A DNA stretch of 64,000 nucleotides from Polyangiaceae bacterium (GCA_041389725.1 JAWKRG010000009.1:1-64000); one strand, 5' to 3'; positions 39,145 through 48,544 are shown, counted from the first letter of the stretch. Notes: generated by a model not told the origin, from the sequence alone. Numbers and translations: made by a program.

Positions 39145-39972
39145 CTACCGGTTGCGTAGGCGCGGACTGGATCGGACATGGCGGTCGCGGCGGCGGGTCA
39201 GGGCCGATGCGGCGAGATTGAGCAGCAGCACGACGGCAGCGAGGCAAGCCGCGGGCAGAAGTGTGGCGTGCGGCGCGACGACCAACAGATGTCGGCTCTG
39301 CCCGACCATCGTGCCGAGGTCGGCTCGAGGTGGCTGCGCACCCAGGCCGAGAAAGCCGAGCCCAGCGGTCTCCACGATGACCCACCCTGCAGCGGTTGCG
39401 CTGGCGACGACGAGGGGCTCGTACAGGGACGGAAGCACATGGCGGGTGATGACGCGCCAGCTCGACCCACCCATGGCGCGAGCTGCGCTCACGTATTCCT
39501 CCGTCATCACCGACAGCGCAACGCCGCGCAGGGTGCGCGCAAAGAAGGGAACGTTGACCACGGCGATGGCGAGGGTTGCGTTCAGCAAGCCGGGGCCGAG
39601 AACTGCGACGATGGCGAGGGCCAATAACAAATACGGAAAGGAAAGCAGCACGTCGACGCCGCGCATCAGGACGGCGTCGACCTTCCCCCCGAAGTATGCG
39701 GCGCTGACTCCCAGCGCGGAGCCCACGCCCGCAGCAGCGCATACTCCGAGGGCACCCACGCCAAGGGAGAGTCGAAGCGCGTGAAGCAGCCGCGCCGCCA
39801 TGTCGCGACCGAGGGCGTCCGTGCCGAGCACGTGCCCGCCGTGGCCCGGTCGCAAGAGCCGCGCGCTGAGCTCGGTCGCCGCTGGGTCCGCCATCGGCAG
39901 CCACGGCAGCACGGCCAGGACCAACCCGCCCGACAGTGCTGCCACCAGGAGTAGCTGTCGCCGCTGCGTCAT
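39145..39972 (-). CDS. ABC transporter permease, peptide/nickel (DppC/OppC) type
   Basis: The 275-residue inner-membrane protein starts at ATG 39972, overlapping the upstream permease stop (ATGA). It has an N-terminal helix, a DppC-type lead (HVLGTDALGRDMAARLLHAL), several membrane helices (SLGVGALGVCAAAGVGSALG; FPYLLLALAIVAVLGPGLLN) and the EAA-type cytoplasmic loop EYVSAARAMGGSSWRVITRH where the ATPase docks. Together with the next two genes it forms a transporter for peptides or similar solutes. No ATPase gene is present on either side. Confidence 0.9.
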   Translation of the reverse strand: MTQRRQLLLVAALSGGLVLAVLPWLPMADPAATELSARLLRPGHGGHVLGTDALGRDMAARLLHALRLSLGVGALGVCAAAGVGSALGVSAAYFGGKVDAVLMRGVDVLLSFPYLLLALAIVAVLGPGLLNATLAIAVVNVPFFARTLRGVALSVMTEEYVSAARAMGGSSWRVITRHVLPSLYEPLVVASATAAGWVIVETAGLGFLGLGAQPPRADLGTMVGQSRHLLVVAPHATLLPAACLAAVVLLLNLAASALTRRRDRHVRSSPRLRNR

Positions 39973-40919
39973 GCGTCCACTCTCGGATCGAGGGCGCGCT
40001 GACCCAGATCCGCAGCCAGGGTCGTGAGTACGTAGGCAGTTGCCAGGGTCAACGTCACGCCTTGGGTCAGCAGCAGATCGCGCTTCAACACTGCATCGAC
40101 CAGCAGGCGTCCTAGACCCGGCCATTGGAAGATCGTCTCCACATAGACAGCGCCGCCGAGGACGAAGCCTGCCTGCAGCCCCAGCACGGGGGCGAGCTTG
40201 GCCACGACCACGCGAAACACATGACGGTAGAGCACCTCGGTTTGCGAAAGCCCCTTGGCTTGGAGCACGCGCACGAAGTCGGCTTGCCGCGCCTCTCGGG
40301 TGTATTCGCGCGTCATGCGCGCAATCACACTGGCGGACACGAGCCCGAGACTCAGCGCGGGCAACACGACGTGGGCTGCCACGTCCCGCAGGGTGCGGGG
40401 CGCGGGCGGTGGTGCATGCATGCCGCTGACGGGATAGAGCTGGCCCCAGGCGGCCAGGAGCAGCATCACGAACAGCGCCAAGACGAAGGTGGGCACGGAA
40501 ATGCCGCTCAGGCTCAGCACGTCGAGTGCCCGCCCCAGCGGTGTCCCTTCGTGTCGCGCGCTCAGGGTGCCGAGCAACAGTCCCAAGCAAATGGCAAACA
40601 CGAGGGCACTTCCGCCGAGCATCAGCGTGGGGCGGAGGCGCTCGAGGATCGCTTCGCGCACGGGGAGGTCCAGCGCGTAGGAGTGGCCCAGGTCGCCCCG
40701 CAGGACGTGGGCGAGCCACACCAGGTAGCGCTCGGGCAACGAACCACCGAGACCGAGGTCACGCTGGAGTGCGGCCACTCGTTCTGCCGTGGCATAGGGC
40801 CCGAGCAGCGCCGTGGCGGGATCTCCCGGAATCATCGAGCCGAGCGCGAACACCACCAAGCTCAGTACGAACAGCGTTGCAGCGAGCGACGACAGCCGCA
40901 CGACCAAGTAGCGGCCCAC
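39969..40919 (-). CDS. ABC transporter permease, peptide/nickel (DppB/OppB) type
   Basis: The 316-residue permease has a DppB N-terminus (RYLVVRLSSLAATLFVLSLV, ALGSMIPGDPATALLG), multiple membrane helices, and the EAA loop (REARQADFVRVLQAKGLSQT) followed by VLYRHVFRVVVAKLAPVLGL and FVLGGAVYVETIFQWPGLG, the highly conserved final block of the family. It lies 2 bp downstream of the binding-protein gene and overlaps the DppC-type gene. It would pair with the latter to form the membrane channel. Confidence 0.9.
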   Translation of the reverse strand: MGRYLVVRLSSLAATLFVLSLVVFALGSMIPGDPATALLGPYATAERVAALQRDLGLGGSLPERYLVWLAHVLRGDLGHSYALDLPVREAILERLRPTLMLGGSALVFAICLGLLLGTLSARHEGTPLGRALDVLSLSGISVPTFVLALFVMLLLAAWGQLYPVSGMHAPPPAPRTLRDVAAHVVLPALSLGLVSASVIARMTREYTREARQADFVRVLQAKGLSQTEVLYRHVFRVVVAKLAPVLGLQAGFVLGGAVYVETIFQWPGLGRLLVDAVLKRDLLLTQGVTLTLATAYVLTTLAADLGQRALDPRVDA

Positions 40920-40921
40920 GG

Positions 40922-42493
40922 CTAGCGCGCCTCCACGTCACGCAAATCCAACAGGAAAGACGCCAGCAGTCGGGCGCCGGAAATGCGGGTTGTCGTGGCC
41001 AGGGTGAGCCTCTGACTCACGACGAATACCCACGGGGCGTCGTGGTAGAACAGCGCGTCGAGTTCTCGGTAGCGTGCGCTTCTACTGGGTGCGTCGAAGG
41101 AACCCCGCGCCTCCTCGAGCAACTCGTCGGCGTGCGGGTTTTCGTACCAACCCGAGTTGAAGCCCTGGGGTGGATGCGAGCTGCGGGTCAGCGTAAGAGT
41201 CGGCAGCGTGTCAGGATCGTTGGTCATCCACGCCATCGCGGCGAGATCGGTCTTTTCGTCGAGGCCCGTGTTGACGAACGCCAGATATGCGTTCCACTCC
41301 ATCGCCGTCACGCTGACTTGAACTCCCACCCGGCGCAGATCCGCTTGGATGGCGGCCGCCATCAGCTCCGGTTCGAGCATGCCTGAGCCGCTCGTGGGAA
41401 CGACCATCCGCAGGCTCAGCGGTGGCACCACGCCCGCTGCCTTCAGCAGGGCACGCGCGCGATCGGGATCATGTGGATAGGGCCTGAGTTTGTCGTCGTG
41501 CGCGCGCCCGAAGGCCTTGGGCATGACACTGACCGCCGCAGCCGCTCCGCCCTGCAGTACATGGTGAGCGATGCCTTCGCGATCGACCGCATAGTTCAGG
41601 GCGCGGCGCACTCGCGCGTCGCCCAGGAAGGGGCGACGCACGTTGACGATCAGGAACCAGCTGTGCGCGCCTTCTCGGCTCTGCAGGGACAGCTTGGGGT
41701 GTCGGCCGAGCCACGACAAGGTATCGGTGGGTGGCTCGACCATCGCGTCGACGCCACCCGTCGCCAGTTCCGCGAGCGCCGTCATCGGATCCACGATGGT
41801 GCGAAACACGATGCGATGTGCCCCTGGCGCATTCGGTTGCATGCGTTCCAGCACGGCGCCATCGCTGCGTGAGCCCGAATGCAGACGATACGGTCCCGTT
41901 CCGCCGCCGTGCATGCCGAAGGCTTTGCCCCAGCGCCGCACCGCGGTGGGCGAAACCATGAATCCTGCGGGGTAGGTCAGATTCGACAGCAGCGGTGCGT
42001 AGGGCTCACTGAGTTCCAGGCGTACGCGGAAGGGCGCCTGGACATGAACACGACGGATCTTGTCGAAGAGAAAAGCGAGCGGAAAAGGCCCGGTGGCGTG
42101 AAAGGGATGATCCTCTCGCAGCATGCGTTCGAAATTGAAGCGAACTGCCTCGGCATCGAAGAGCGTGCCGTCGTGGAAGCGCACGTCTTGGCGCAGAGCG
42201 AACTCGACCGCCTTGCCGTCGGCGTCGACCTGCCAGCTCTTCGCCAGGCCCGGCGCGAGTTCGAAGCTGTTGGCGGCATGAGTCAGCAGGCCGTCGTAGA
42301 CCTGGGACAGCACGCGGAAGTCACTGGCGCTGGTCGTGACGTGCGGGTCGAAGGAACGCATCGTCTCCGACATCGCGACGTACACCGTGTCGGGGGCCGG
42401 CCGTGTACCGCCCGGGCGCGCAGCAAGGGCCGCTGCGAGCACGAGCGCGGATAGCGCGCCAGCCAGCGCGTGTACGGGAGTTCGACCCACCAC
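40922..42493 (-). CDS. ABC transporter substrate-binding protein, peptide (SBP_bac_5) type
   Basis: The 523-residue periplasmic protein starts at GTG 42493. It has a signal peptide (ALSALVLAAALAARPGG) without a clear lipobox Cys, so it may be soluble. The family pattern is clear: ETMRSFDPHVTTSASDFRVL, VYDGLLTHAANSFELAPGLA, FALRQDVRFHDGTLFDAEAV, GGTGPYRLHS, and RRALNYAVDREGIAHHVL in the hinge and ligand domains. Relatives bind oligopeptides, nickel complexes or glutathione. The ligand is not predictable. It is first in a three-gene operon and divergent from a propeller-like lipoprotein gene. Confidence 0.9.
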   Translation of the reverse strand: MVGRTPVHALAGALSALVLAAALAARPGGTRPAPDTVYVAMSETMRSFDPHVTTSASDFRVLSQVYDGLLTHAANSFELAPGLAKSWQVDADGKAVEFALRQDVRFHDGTLFDAEAVRFNFERMLREDHPFHATGPFPLAFLFDKIRRVHVQAPFRVRLELSEPYAPLLSNLTYPAGFMVSPTAVRRWGKAFGMHGGGTGPYRLHSGSRSDGAVLERMQPNAPGAHRIVFRTIVDPMTALAELATGGVDAMVEPPTDTLSWLGRHPKLSLQSREGAHSWFLIVNVRRPFLGDARVRRALNYAVDREGIAHHVLQGGAAAAVSVMPKAFGRAHDDKLRPYPHDPDRARALLKAAGVVPPLSLRMVVPTSGSGMLEPELMAAAIQADLRRVGVQVSVTAMEWNAYLAFVNTGLDEKTDLAAMAWMTNDPDTLPTLTLTRSSHPPQGFNSGWYENPHADELLEEARGSFDAPSRSARYRELDALFYHDAPWVFVVSQRLTLATTTRISGARLLASFLLDLRDVEAR

Positions 42494-42609
42494 GGAGTCG
42501 ACAAAAGCGAAGCTGACCCCGAATGTCGACCCCTATCCCTCGCGGAACCAACCCGCGCAGAGATTGTAAGGGCTTGGAGCGAGCGAGGCGCTAGGCTGCA
42601 AGCAGTCAA

Positions 42610-43698
42610 ATGAGCTTTCCTCAGCAAGCCTTCGTGGTTGCGATGCTTCTCGTCGCCTGTGCCAACGGTACGGAATCGAGTGGACAGCCGCCGTCCGAGC
42701 AGTTCGACGGGGGTGGGAACGACGGTTCCGTAGCATGCGCCGAGGATCTGGCCTCGAATTCCCTGAACTGCGGCGCGTGCGGGCACGACTGCCTTGGCGC
42801 TGCGTGCACCGCGGGCGTGTGCCAACCCACGGTCATCGGTGATGTTCAGGGCTTCTTGCCGCCGCACGGGTTGGCTATTGGGTCGAGCGACGTATTCTTC
42901 TACGGCCCCTACGACAGTCTCCTTGGCCGTTTCTCCAAGTACGGCGGACCGATGCAAACCTACGGGAACACCGGGGCGCGCCCAACAGGCGTGGGCGTTC
43001 ATGGCGAGTCCCTCTACTGGTCTGTGGATTTGTGGGTCGGCCACACCGTCGGAACGCGTCCGATTGTGGGCGGGGATTCGGAATTCGGCGGAAAAGGCAC
43101 CTTTGGGTCGACGATCGCGGTGGACGCCGATGGGGTTTTCATCAGCGAACTCACCACCATTGCTGGAGCCGTGAAGGAGGGTGTGATCGGGCGCTACTCC
43201 CACGACCTCCAGCAGCACGAGTTCTTGTTTGCTGAGGACTACGCAGTGCTGTTGGTTTCGACGAAGACTCAACTCGTTTGGATTTCGGAGTACTACCCTT
43301 CCTACGTCATTGCAGGCTCCAAGACCATCGCGCCCGGGGAGCCGGTGTTGACCCACGCGAGGCAGAAGCTCGCAGTGCCAGCGCAGGGTAATATCGTGGG
43401 CCTGGCCGCGAACCTCACGGACGCCTATGTCACCGATGGCTCGACCCTGTGGCGCGTCCCGCTATCTGGATCGCAACCGACGGCTCTCCTCTCGAATGCG
43501 CAGGCAAGTAGCGTCGCCGTGGACGATTCGGGTGTGTACGTGACGACGTCGAACAGCGTGCTGCGCATCGATTTGGAGCAATCGAGCAAGGTCCAGTCCA
43601 TCGCGAAGGGCCAAGATGCTCCCCGCGCCGTGACTACCGATGAGCAGTTCGTCTACTGGATCAACGCAGAGACACGCGTGACGAAGGTGGCCAAGTAG
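42610..43698 (+). CDS. Lipoprotein with Cys motif and beta-propeller-like domain
   Basis: The 362-residue protein has a lipobox (AMLLVACANG), a Cys-rich segment of a type common in myxobacterial surface proteins (NCGACGHDCLGAACTAGVCQ), and a long beta domain with four-strand repeats that look like propeller blades (GLAIGSSDVFFYGPYDS; GVGVHGESLYWSVDLW; SVAVDDSGVYVTTSNSVLRI; AVTTDEQFVYWINAETRVTK). Repeats of VxxxxxxVYxxx type are often annotated as DUF5050 or NHL-like. It is probably exposed at the surface. Function is unknown. Confidence 0.75.
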   Translation: MSFPQQAFVVAMLLVACANGTESSGQPPSEQFDGGGNDGSVACAEDLASNSLNCGACGHDCLGAACTAGVCQPTVIGDVQGFLPPHGLAIGSSDVFFYGPYDSLLGRFSKYGGPMQTYGNTGARPTGVGVHGESLYWSVDLWVGHTVGTRPIVGGDSEFGGKGTFGSTIAVDADGVFISELTTIAGAVKEGVIGRYSHDLQQHEFLFAEDYAVLLVSTKTQLVWISEYYPSYVIAGSKTIAPGEPVLTHARQKLAVPAQGNIVGLAANLTDAYVTDGSTLWRVPLSGSQPTALLSNAQASSVAVDDSGVYVTTSNSVLRIDLEQSSKVQSIAKGQDAPRAVTTDEQFVYWINAETRVTKVAK

Positions 43699-43756
43699 CG
43701 CCGTTGTCTGCTCCGCAGTTGTGCGAGCTCGCAGATCCTGGTCGGAGGGGGGCGGG

Positions 43757-44353
43757 TCACCACATGGAGAAGCCGGCGGAGAGTTGCGCGCGGGGGCCGC
43801 GGAAGGTGTCTACGCGCTCGAAGGGGAAGTGGTAGCCGCCTTCTGCGCTCATCACCAGGTTGTGGTGCCAGTACAGGTGCGCGCCGGCGAACTGATAGGT
43901 GTAGGCCGAGTTGCCCAGCTCGGCGTGGGAAAAGCTACCGACCGTGCCACCAAAATACGGGATCAGGAAACGCCGACTGGAGTTGCGCTCGAGGGAGAGG
44001 GTGTAGCCCACGTCGACCAGCGCGAGGGTCGCGGTGCTCTCGGCAGAGCGCAGCAGCGAGAGCTGTGCGAACAGCGCTCCTTGGCTCGGGCCGAAGCGAT
44101 CGTTGTTGTGCGACCAGCGAAAGGGCGTGAGCTGTACGCCGCCGCCCATGAAGGGATCGCTGCGATTGCCAGCCGGCATCAGCCCAACCGCTGCGACCCC
44201 GGGCATGAAGAAGATGTCCCGTTCGACACAGACGTCGCGGGAGTCGTCGTAGTCGCAAGCGCCGTGCCGGACGGAATCCTTCACTTCCTTCGCGAATGCG
44301 AGGGACGAGAACGTAACCATCGCCAGAACCAGAATCGGAGTGAGCGCTTTCAT
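43757..44353 (-). CDS. Small exported beta-barrel-like protein
   Basis: The 198-residue protein starts at ATG 44353 with a signal peptide (LTPILVLAMVTFSSLAFA, then KEV). A Cys pair (GACDYDDSRDVCVERD) precedes amphipathic strands (GVQLTPFRWSHNNDRFGPSQ; TATLALVDVGYTLSLE; FLIPYFGGTVG; SAYTYQFAGAHLYWHHNLVM; AQLSAGFSMW). The final Trp after alternating aromatic residues fits an outer-membrane barrel of eight or so strands. The family is not recognised. It follows the Cys-rich lipoprotein gene by 228 bp on the same strand, with a 16-bp palindrome between. Confidence 0.6.
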   Translation of the reverse strand: MKALTPILVLAMVTFSSLAFAKEVKDSVRHGACDYDDSRDVCVERDIFFMPGVAAVGLMPAGNRSDPFMGGGVQLTPFRWSHNNDRFGPSQGALFAQLSLLRSAESTATLALVDVGYTLSLERNSSRRFLIPYFGGTVGSFSHAELGNSAYTYQFAGAHLYWHHNLVMSAEGGYHFPFERVDTFRGPRAQLSAGFSMW

Positions 44354-44447
44354 GGAAGCCCGCAGCGAGCAAGGCGCGTGCCCGTGCACGCAGGGAGAAG
44401 AAGCTCACGAAAACCCAGCGAATGAGCACGTGCGACGCGTCAAGATC

Positions 44448-44463
44448 GCGAAGTCGACTTCGC
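44448..44463. promoter_or_regulatory. 16-bp perfect palindrome upstream of the barrel-like gene
   Basis: GCGAAGTCGACTTCGC is a perfect inverted repeat 95 bp upstream of ATG 44353. It may be an operator for that gene or part of a terminator for the Cys-rich lipoprotein gene upstream. No T-run follows on either strand, which favours a protein-binding site. Confidence 0.4.
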
Positions 44464-44535
44464 AACGAGCGCGTAGCGTGCGCACGCAAGCGGCGATCGA
44501 CACGTCTGCGCAGCGCTCTTGGTGTCGATCGGCCC

Positions 44536-44579
44536 GCGTCCGTGCTGGCGCGTCACATTGCGTGCGTGCTGGCGCGTCA
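44536..44579. repeat. Two 20-bp direct repeats at the 3' end of a lipoprotein gene
   Basis: GCGTCCGTGCTGGCGCGTCA (44536-44555) and GCGTGCGTGCTGGCGCGTCA (44560-44579) differ at one base and have a 24-bp period. They sit just past the stop (44582) of the minus-strand lipoprotein gene. They do not form a hairpin, and the role is unknown. Confidence 0.6.
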
Positions 44580-44581
44580 TG

Positions 44582-46162
44582 TCACTCGGCGGTGCAGTTG
44601 GCCACGCACTTGCCTGTCCCCGCCTGGTCACAAGCTCCGCTTTCGCACACCGCGCTGTTGGAGCACGGCGCGCCGATGGCACCCTTGACGGCGCAGACAC
44701 CGCCCGCGCAGTACGCGCCGCTAGCGCAGGACGCCGGCGCAATGTCCACGCATTCTCCGGCCGGGCCGCTGGGCGCCGTGCAGAGGCGCGTCGCGGGGCT
44801 GCAGTACCCGCTCGAGCAACTGAGTTGTCCCGCGGGATTGCAGGGCTCGCCGAGCTTGCGCGGTGCGCGACACTCCCAGCCCGTTGGCTTGCTTTGCGCG
44901 TCAAGCGCCTTCGGCACGCAGCGCAACGGTGTCTCACAGCGCTGCGGAACCAGCGCTGGGTTCGTCGTGAGGGCGCCCTCGCTGCAGTCGTCACCATCTT
45001 TGCCGATCGCGGCGCACGTCTTCTTGCCCGCGGTGTCCTTGCAGTAGGTACCCGCATCGCAGTTGCCCGTGGTGCAGTCGGCGCCCACGTGCAAGGTCGT
45101 GCTGGTGCACACGTTGCCGCTACAGGACAGCGCGCCTGCGCACTCTCCGTTCTGGCACGGCATGCCTTCGCCGGGACGGGGCGCACAGCTGCCCCAGGCG
45201 TTGGTTCCCGTCTTCACGCACTGGTCCGTGGCCGGGCACTGGAGGGCGTGTGCGCACGCGCCTCCGCTGGGCGAGGTGAGCGCACACTTGCCTTGATCGC
45301 AGACGTTGTTGCCACACTCCCAGGGCTGGCCGCAGCTCTCACCCAGCTTGTGGACCGCCACGCAGCGCTTGCCCGCGTTGGTATCGCGGCAGGCGAGCCC
45401 GGGAACGCACTCGCCCGGGTCGGAGCACGCGCTGCCTTCGGCGACCCACGCCACGCACTTGTCTTGAGCGCAGCGACCTTCCGCAGGGTTGCACGGGGTT
45501 TCGAAGTCACACGCCCCACCGAGGGGTGCGAAGGCCGTGCATTTGCCGGGACAAGTGGCGCCCGCTTTGCAGTAGTGGCCCGCAACGCACTCGTTGGCGA
45601 AACCGAAGGGCTCGCAGTCACTGCCTGCAGCGCGCGTGCCCGTCAGCATACCGAAGCAAGCATCCTCGTTCCCGGACCCCCCGTTCAGGGTCGCGATAGA
45701 GGGTGTGCCGTTTTCGCAGATGAAGTCCTGGGCATCGGCCAGGCAAGCAGCCGCCTTCGCGCCGTCGAACAGCAAGTGCCCCGCGGCCACTGCGGCTTTT
45801 CCTTCTTTGCAGATCTGCTGCACGTTCTGACTGCCCCACCAAGAAGGGCAATCGCTCGCGTAGTGAGAGCGACAGCGCAGCAGCCACGAGCACATCTCGC
45901 CCTCGGCGCTGGCACACAGCTGGTCGAAGGTGATGGGTGGGATCGAGCCATCGGCGCCAGCGGCGCCGTCGGTGCCGCCATCCAGGGCACTGCCGCCGCT
46001 TCCCGACGCTCCCGAGGCGCCCGAGCTCCCAGAACTTCCCGAAGCACCGGCGTTGCCGCCGCTGCCCCCGGAGCCCGGCGTCGTCGACGAGTCATCGTCC
46101 GAGGAACACGCTCCGACGAGCGAGAGAAGAAGCAGACCAAGGCCGAGCGCTCTAGCGGACAT
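44582..46162 (-). CDS. Cys-rich (Dickkopf-like) surface lipoprotein
   Basis: The 526-residue protein starts at ATG 46162. It has a lipobox (LLLLSLVGACSSDDD), a Gly/Ser/Ala linker, an N-terminal domain with paired Cys (FDQLCASAEGEMCSWLLRCR) and then about nine modules of the form G..C......C..G..C....C (GSDCEPFGFANECVAGHYCK; GSACSDPGECVPGLACRD; GESCGQPWECGNNVCDQGKC; GADCTTGNCDAGTYCKD). These disulphide modules recur in myxobacterial and bdellovibrio-type surface proteins. No enzyme motif is present. A role in adhesion or signalling at the surface is only inferred. Confidence 0.8.
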   Translation of the reverse strand: MSARALGLGLLLLSLVGACSSDDDSSTTPGSGGSGGNAGASGSSGSSGASGASGSGGSALDGGTDGAAGADGSIPPITFDQLCASAEGEMCSWLLRCRSHYASDCPSWWGSQNVQQICKEGKAAVAAGHLLFDGAKAAACLADAQDFICENGTPSIATLNGGSGNEDACFGMLTGTRAAGSDCEPFGFANECVAGHYCKAGATCPGKCTAFAPLGGACDFETPCNPAEGRCAQDKCVAWVAEGSACSDPGECVPGLACRDTNAGKRCVAVHKLGESCGQPWECGNNVCDQGKCALTSPSGGACAHALQCPATDQCVKTGTNAWGSCAPRPGEGMPCQNGECAGALSCSGNVCTSTTLHVGADCTTGNCDAGTYCKDTAGKKTCAAIGKDGDDCSEGALTTNPALVPQRCETPLRCVPKALDAQSKPTGWECRAPRKLGEPCNPAGQLSCSSGYCSPATRLCTAPSGPAGECVDIAPASCASGAYCAGGVCAVKGAIGAPCSNSAVCESGACDQAGTGKCVANCTAE

Positions 46163-46235
46163 TTGGATATCTATGCGCGCGCCCGGGGGCGTGTCAAAGC
46201 TCAATGCCCGGTGGCCCAACTCTGGAGTGCTCGGT

Positions 46236-48383
46236 TCACGGCACGGCGGGCGGCGTGAATACGCGGAAGCTCTGCTGCTCCCCAGCAGCGATGTAGATCC
46301 GCTTTTCTGGAGTCTTGTTGATGGCTTTCGGGAAGCTCAAGGCGGTGGCTGCGGTGTAGAGGCTGGCCGCTGGGTCGCCCGCCTCGACTCCGATCAGCGT
46401 CAGTTCGTTCTTGCCCGGCGCCAGCATCAACGTGATGGGCGGCGTTGGCTGCCCGAGCGGGGGCAACTGCAGGTTGTCGATTTGGGGGGCGCCGTTGACC
46501 AGCACGGTCACGGTCGGCACCAAGGACACGTCGCCCCCGACCAAGTTGGACAAGGTGACCTCGACCGGTCGCTCCTTGCTCGTGCCCTTGGTGACGACGA
46601 GAGACCCATCCGGGGTATCGATCAGAATCAAGCTGTCGTCACGGAAGGTCATGATGTCGCCGTCCTCGACCACGATGCCGTGCGCGATTGACACGCTTTC
46701 GTAGCCAGGACGGTTGAACACGCCAAAGGTCTTCTGCTGCCAGCGATAGGCGTTGCTGATCAGCGTGAGGGGACCCTCCTTGACGCCCGGCGGAAAACTG
46801 GCTGGGCCGCTGACCCCGATTTCGTCATCCGCGTAGAACAGCCCCGCGCTGACCTGCTTCATGAACTCCGGGGCAGAGCTGGAGTCTACCTCCAAGGGTG
46901 AGCTGATCTCGAAGTCCAACAACCAAGTGGTGCTCTTCAGCGCTGGCCCGAAGACCGGCACCAACGTCAACATGTCACCCACCGTGTAGGTGTAGGCAAT
47001 CATGTTCACCCGTAGCTTCACTTCGTTCAGGGCGTCGGTGGAGCCGGCAAAGCTCTGCAGCAAAGAGTCCACGCCCTTTCCTGGCACCGCAGAGCCGATC
47101 TTTTGCAGCAGTGTCACCAGGTTCTGAGAGACTTCGCTGAGGAACTGCTCGGCGGCCTTGCTATTCTTGCCTAGGCGCTTCCAGAGCAGCGCTACCCGGT
47201 CCCCCAGGGCGCCCTTGTCGATCAGGGCCTCCAACAACGCGGACAGGGCACCTTCGACAGTCGCTCCCACTATGCTGGACAGCCCAGACTGGGGACGGAA
47301 GGTTCCCCAGTACACCCATTTGGCCCTGCGATTGTCGTACAGGCGCCGTTGATCGTGGGCCTCCAGTTCGAATAGGTCCGTCGGGAAGAAGCTGTCGATC
47401 GCGAACTTCATCAGACCCATCGCGACCGTGATGGGGGCGGACACGGCTAGGCCCGCGCCTCCCGTGAGCGCGGCTGCCAGATTGATGATGTCGAGGGCGT
47501 CCCCAGCCACGTGCAAGCCCATGGCCATGAAGTCCAGGCTGTACAGCACGCGATGCACCGGGTGCGGCAAGCGATCCGCAAGCGTGATCACGGCCTGCTG
47601 GCTGGTGCCCAGAGAGCCTTCGATGTCGGCGCTGACCGGGATGTCGCTGACCAGGTCCCGGAGGAACCAAGTCATCCGGGTGTTGTACAGCAGCGCCTGC
47701 ATCGCTCGCTCGTCCTCATCGGAGAGCGCGTCGTAGTTCTGGCGCGCGAGGGTGGCGATGGCCTTCGAAGCGTCGGTCAGCGCGGCCAAGTCGGCGATCC
47801 CCGGGTCGCCCAAGGTCTGTTGCAGGAACTCGCGGTACTTTGGATCCTCGTCCAACCACGTTGCACCGACCACCTCGGCAAGGCGCTGCACGCCGCTTTC
47901 GAGCGCCGCGGCGGACTCTGCTCGGGGCATGCGCCGGTTCGGAACGAACACCGTGAGGGGGAGCTGCCCCGTGCGGCGCGAGTCCTCGGAGCCGAACCCC
48001 ACGAGGTAGCTTCCTGCTCGGGCAAGCGGCAAGTAGATCGACAGTTCGATCACGTCGTCGACGTTGGAGTTCGGGTCGTCGCCCTCCTCCACCACGCGCG
48101 CTCGCGGGCGCACGAGGGCGACGTCTTCGATGTAGAAGACGATGTCGGTGAGCGGAATGTCGATGTTGCGCGTCAGCACCGTCAGCTGCGCACCGGGTTC
48201 GAATCGCGTGCGCGACGGCCGCTCCATGGGCCAGTCACCAGGTATCGTGGCCGGGAGCTTCGCGTCGTCGCTGCCAAGGTCCACGCAGCCGCCGAAGACC
48301 GGAAGCATCAAGGCCAGGAGCAACAGCCCCAGCCGCACCAGGGTCACGTGCCCAGAGGTGTCCCTCGATTCGCGACGCCTCAC
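46236..48383 (-). CDS. Large lipoprotein of unknown family
   Basis: GTG 48383 is preferred because GGGAGG (48393-48398) lies 9 nt upstream. A TTG at 48410 would extend it by nine residues. The signal ends in a lipobox (LALMLPVFGGCVD). The mature protein of about 680 residues has a beta-rich N-terminal part, a long helical middle with a hydrophobic stretch (NLAAALTGGAGLAVSAPITV) and Lys/Leu-rich amphipathic helices (ALLWKRLGKNSKAAEQFLSE), and C-terminal beta domains ending AAGEQQSFRVFTPPAVP. The middle hydrophobic segment is unusual for a lipoprotein and could insert into a membrane. I do not recognise any family. Confidence 0.65.
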   Translation of the reverse strand: MRRRESRDTSGHVTLVRLGLLLLALMLPVFGGCVDLGSDDAKLPATIPGDWPMERPSRTRFEPGAQLTVLTRNIDIPLTDIVFYIEDVALVRPRARVVEEGDDPNSNVDDVIELSIYLPLARAGSYLVGFGSEDSRRTGQLPLTVFVPNRRMPRAESAAALESGVQRLAEVVGATWLDEDPKYREFLQQTLGDPGIADLAALTDASKAIATLARQNYDALSDEDERAMQALLYNTRMTWFLRDLVSDIPVSADIEGSLGTSQQAVITLADRLPHPVHRVLYSLDFMAMGLHVAGDALDIINLAAALTGGAGLAVSAPITVAMGLMKFAIDSFFPTDLFELEAHDQRRLYDNRRAKWVYWGTFRPQSGLSSIVGATVEGALSALLEALIDKGALGDRVALLWKRLGKNSKAAEQFLSEVSQNLVTLLQKIGSAVPGKGVDSLLQSFAGSTDALNEVKLRVNMIAYTYTVGDMLTLVPVFGPALKSTTWLLDFEISSPLEVDSSSAPEFMKQVSAGLFYADDEIGVSGPASFPPGVKEGPLTLISNAYRWQQKTFGVFNRPGYESVSIAHGIVVEDGDIMTFRDDSLILIDTPDGSLVVTKGTSKERPVEVTLSNLVGGDVSLVPTVTVLVNGAPQIDNLQLPPLGQPTPPITLMLAPGKNELTLIGVEAGDPAASLYTAATALSFPKAINKTPEKRIYIAAGEQQSFRVFTPPAVP

Positions 48384-48544
48384 TCCCACGTTCCTCCCAT
48401 CGACAGACAATAATGCCTCGATCTTGGCTCGGGATTCCGCTTCTCCAAAGGATCGGGAGGTGCGGGTGGGGTCACGTGGTTGCCGCTCGCACCCCAGTCA
48501 GTCGATTTCGTGGGGTTTTCAGCGGGAGCGCCGAATCAGGGGCG

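Noticed and set aside
48190..48225. A tRNA T-loop-like GGTTCGAATC
   Set aside because: The flanking bases do not form a T-stem, no anticodon or acceptor arm is present, and it lies inside a coding gene.
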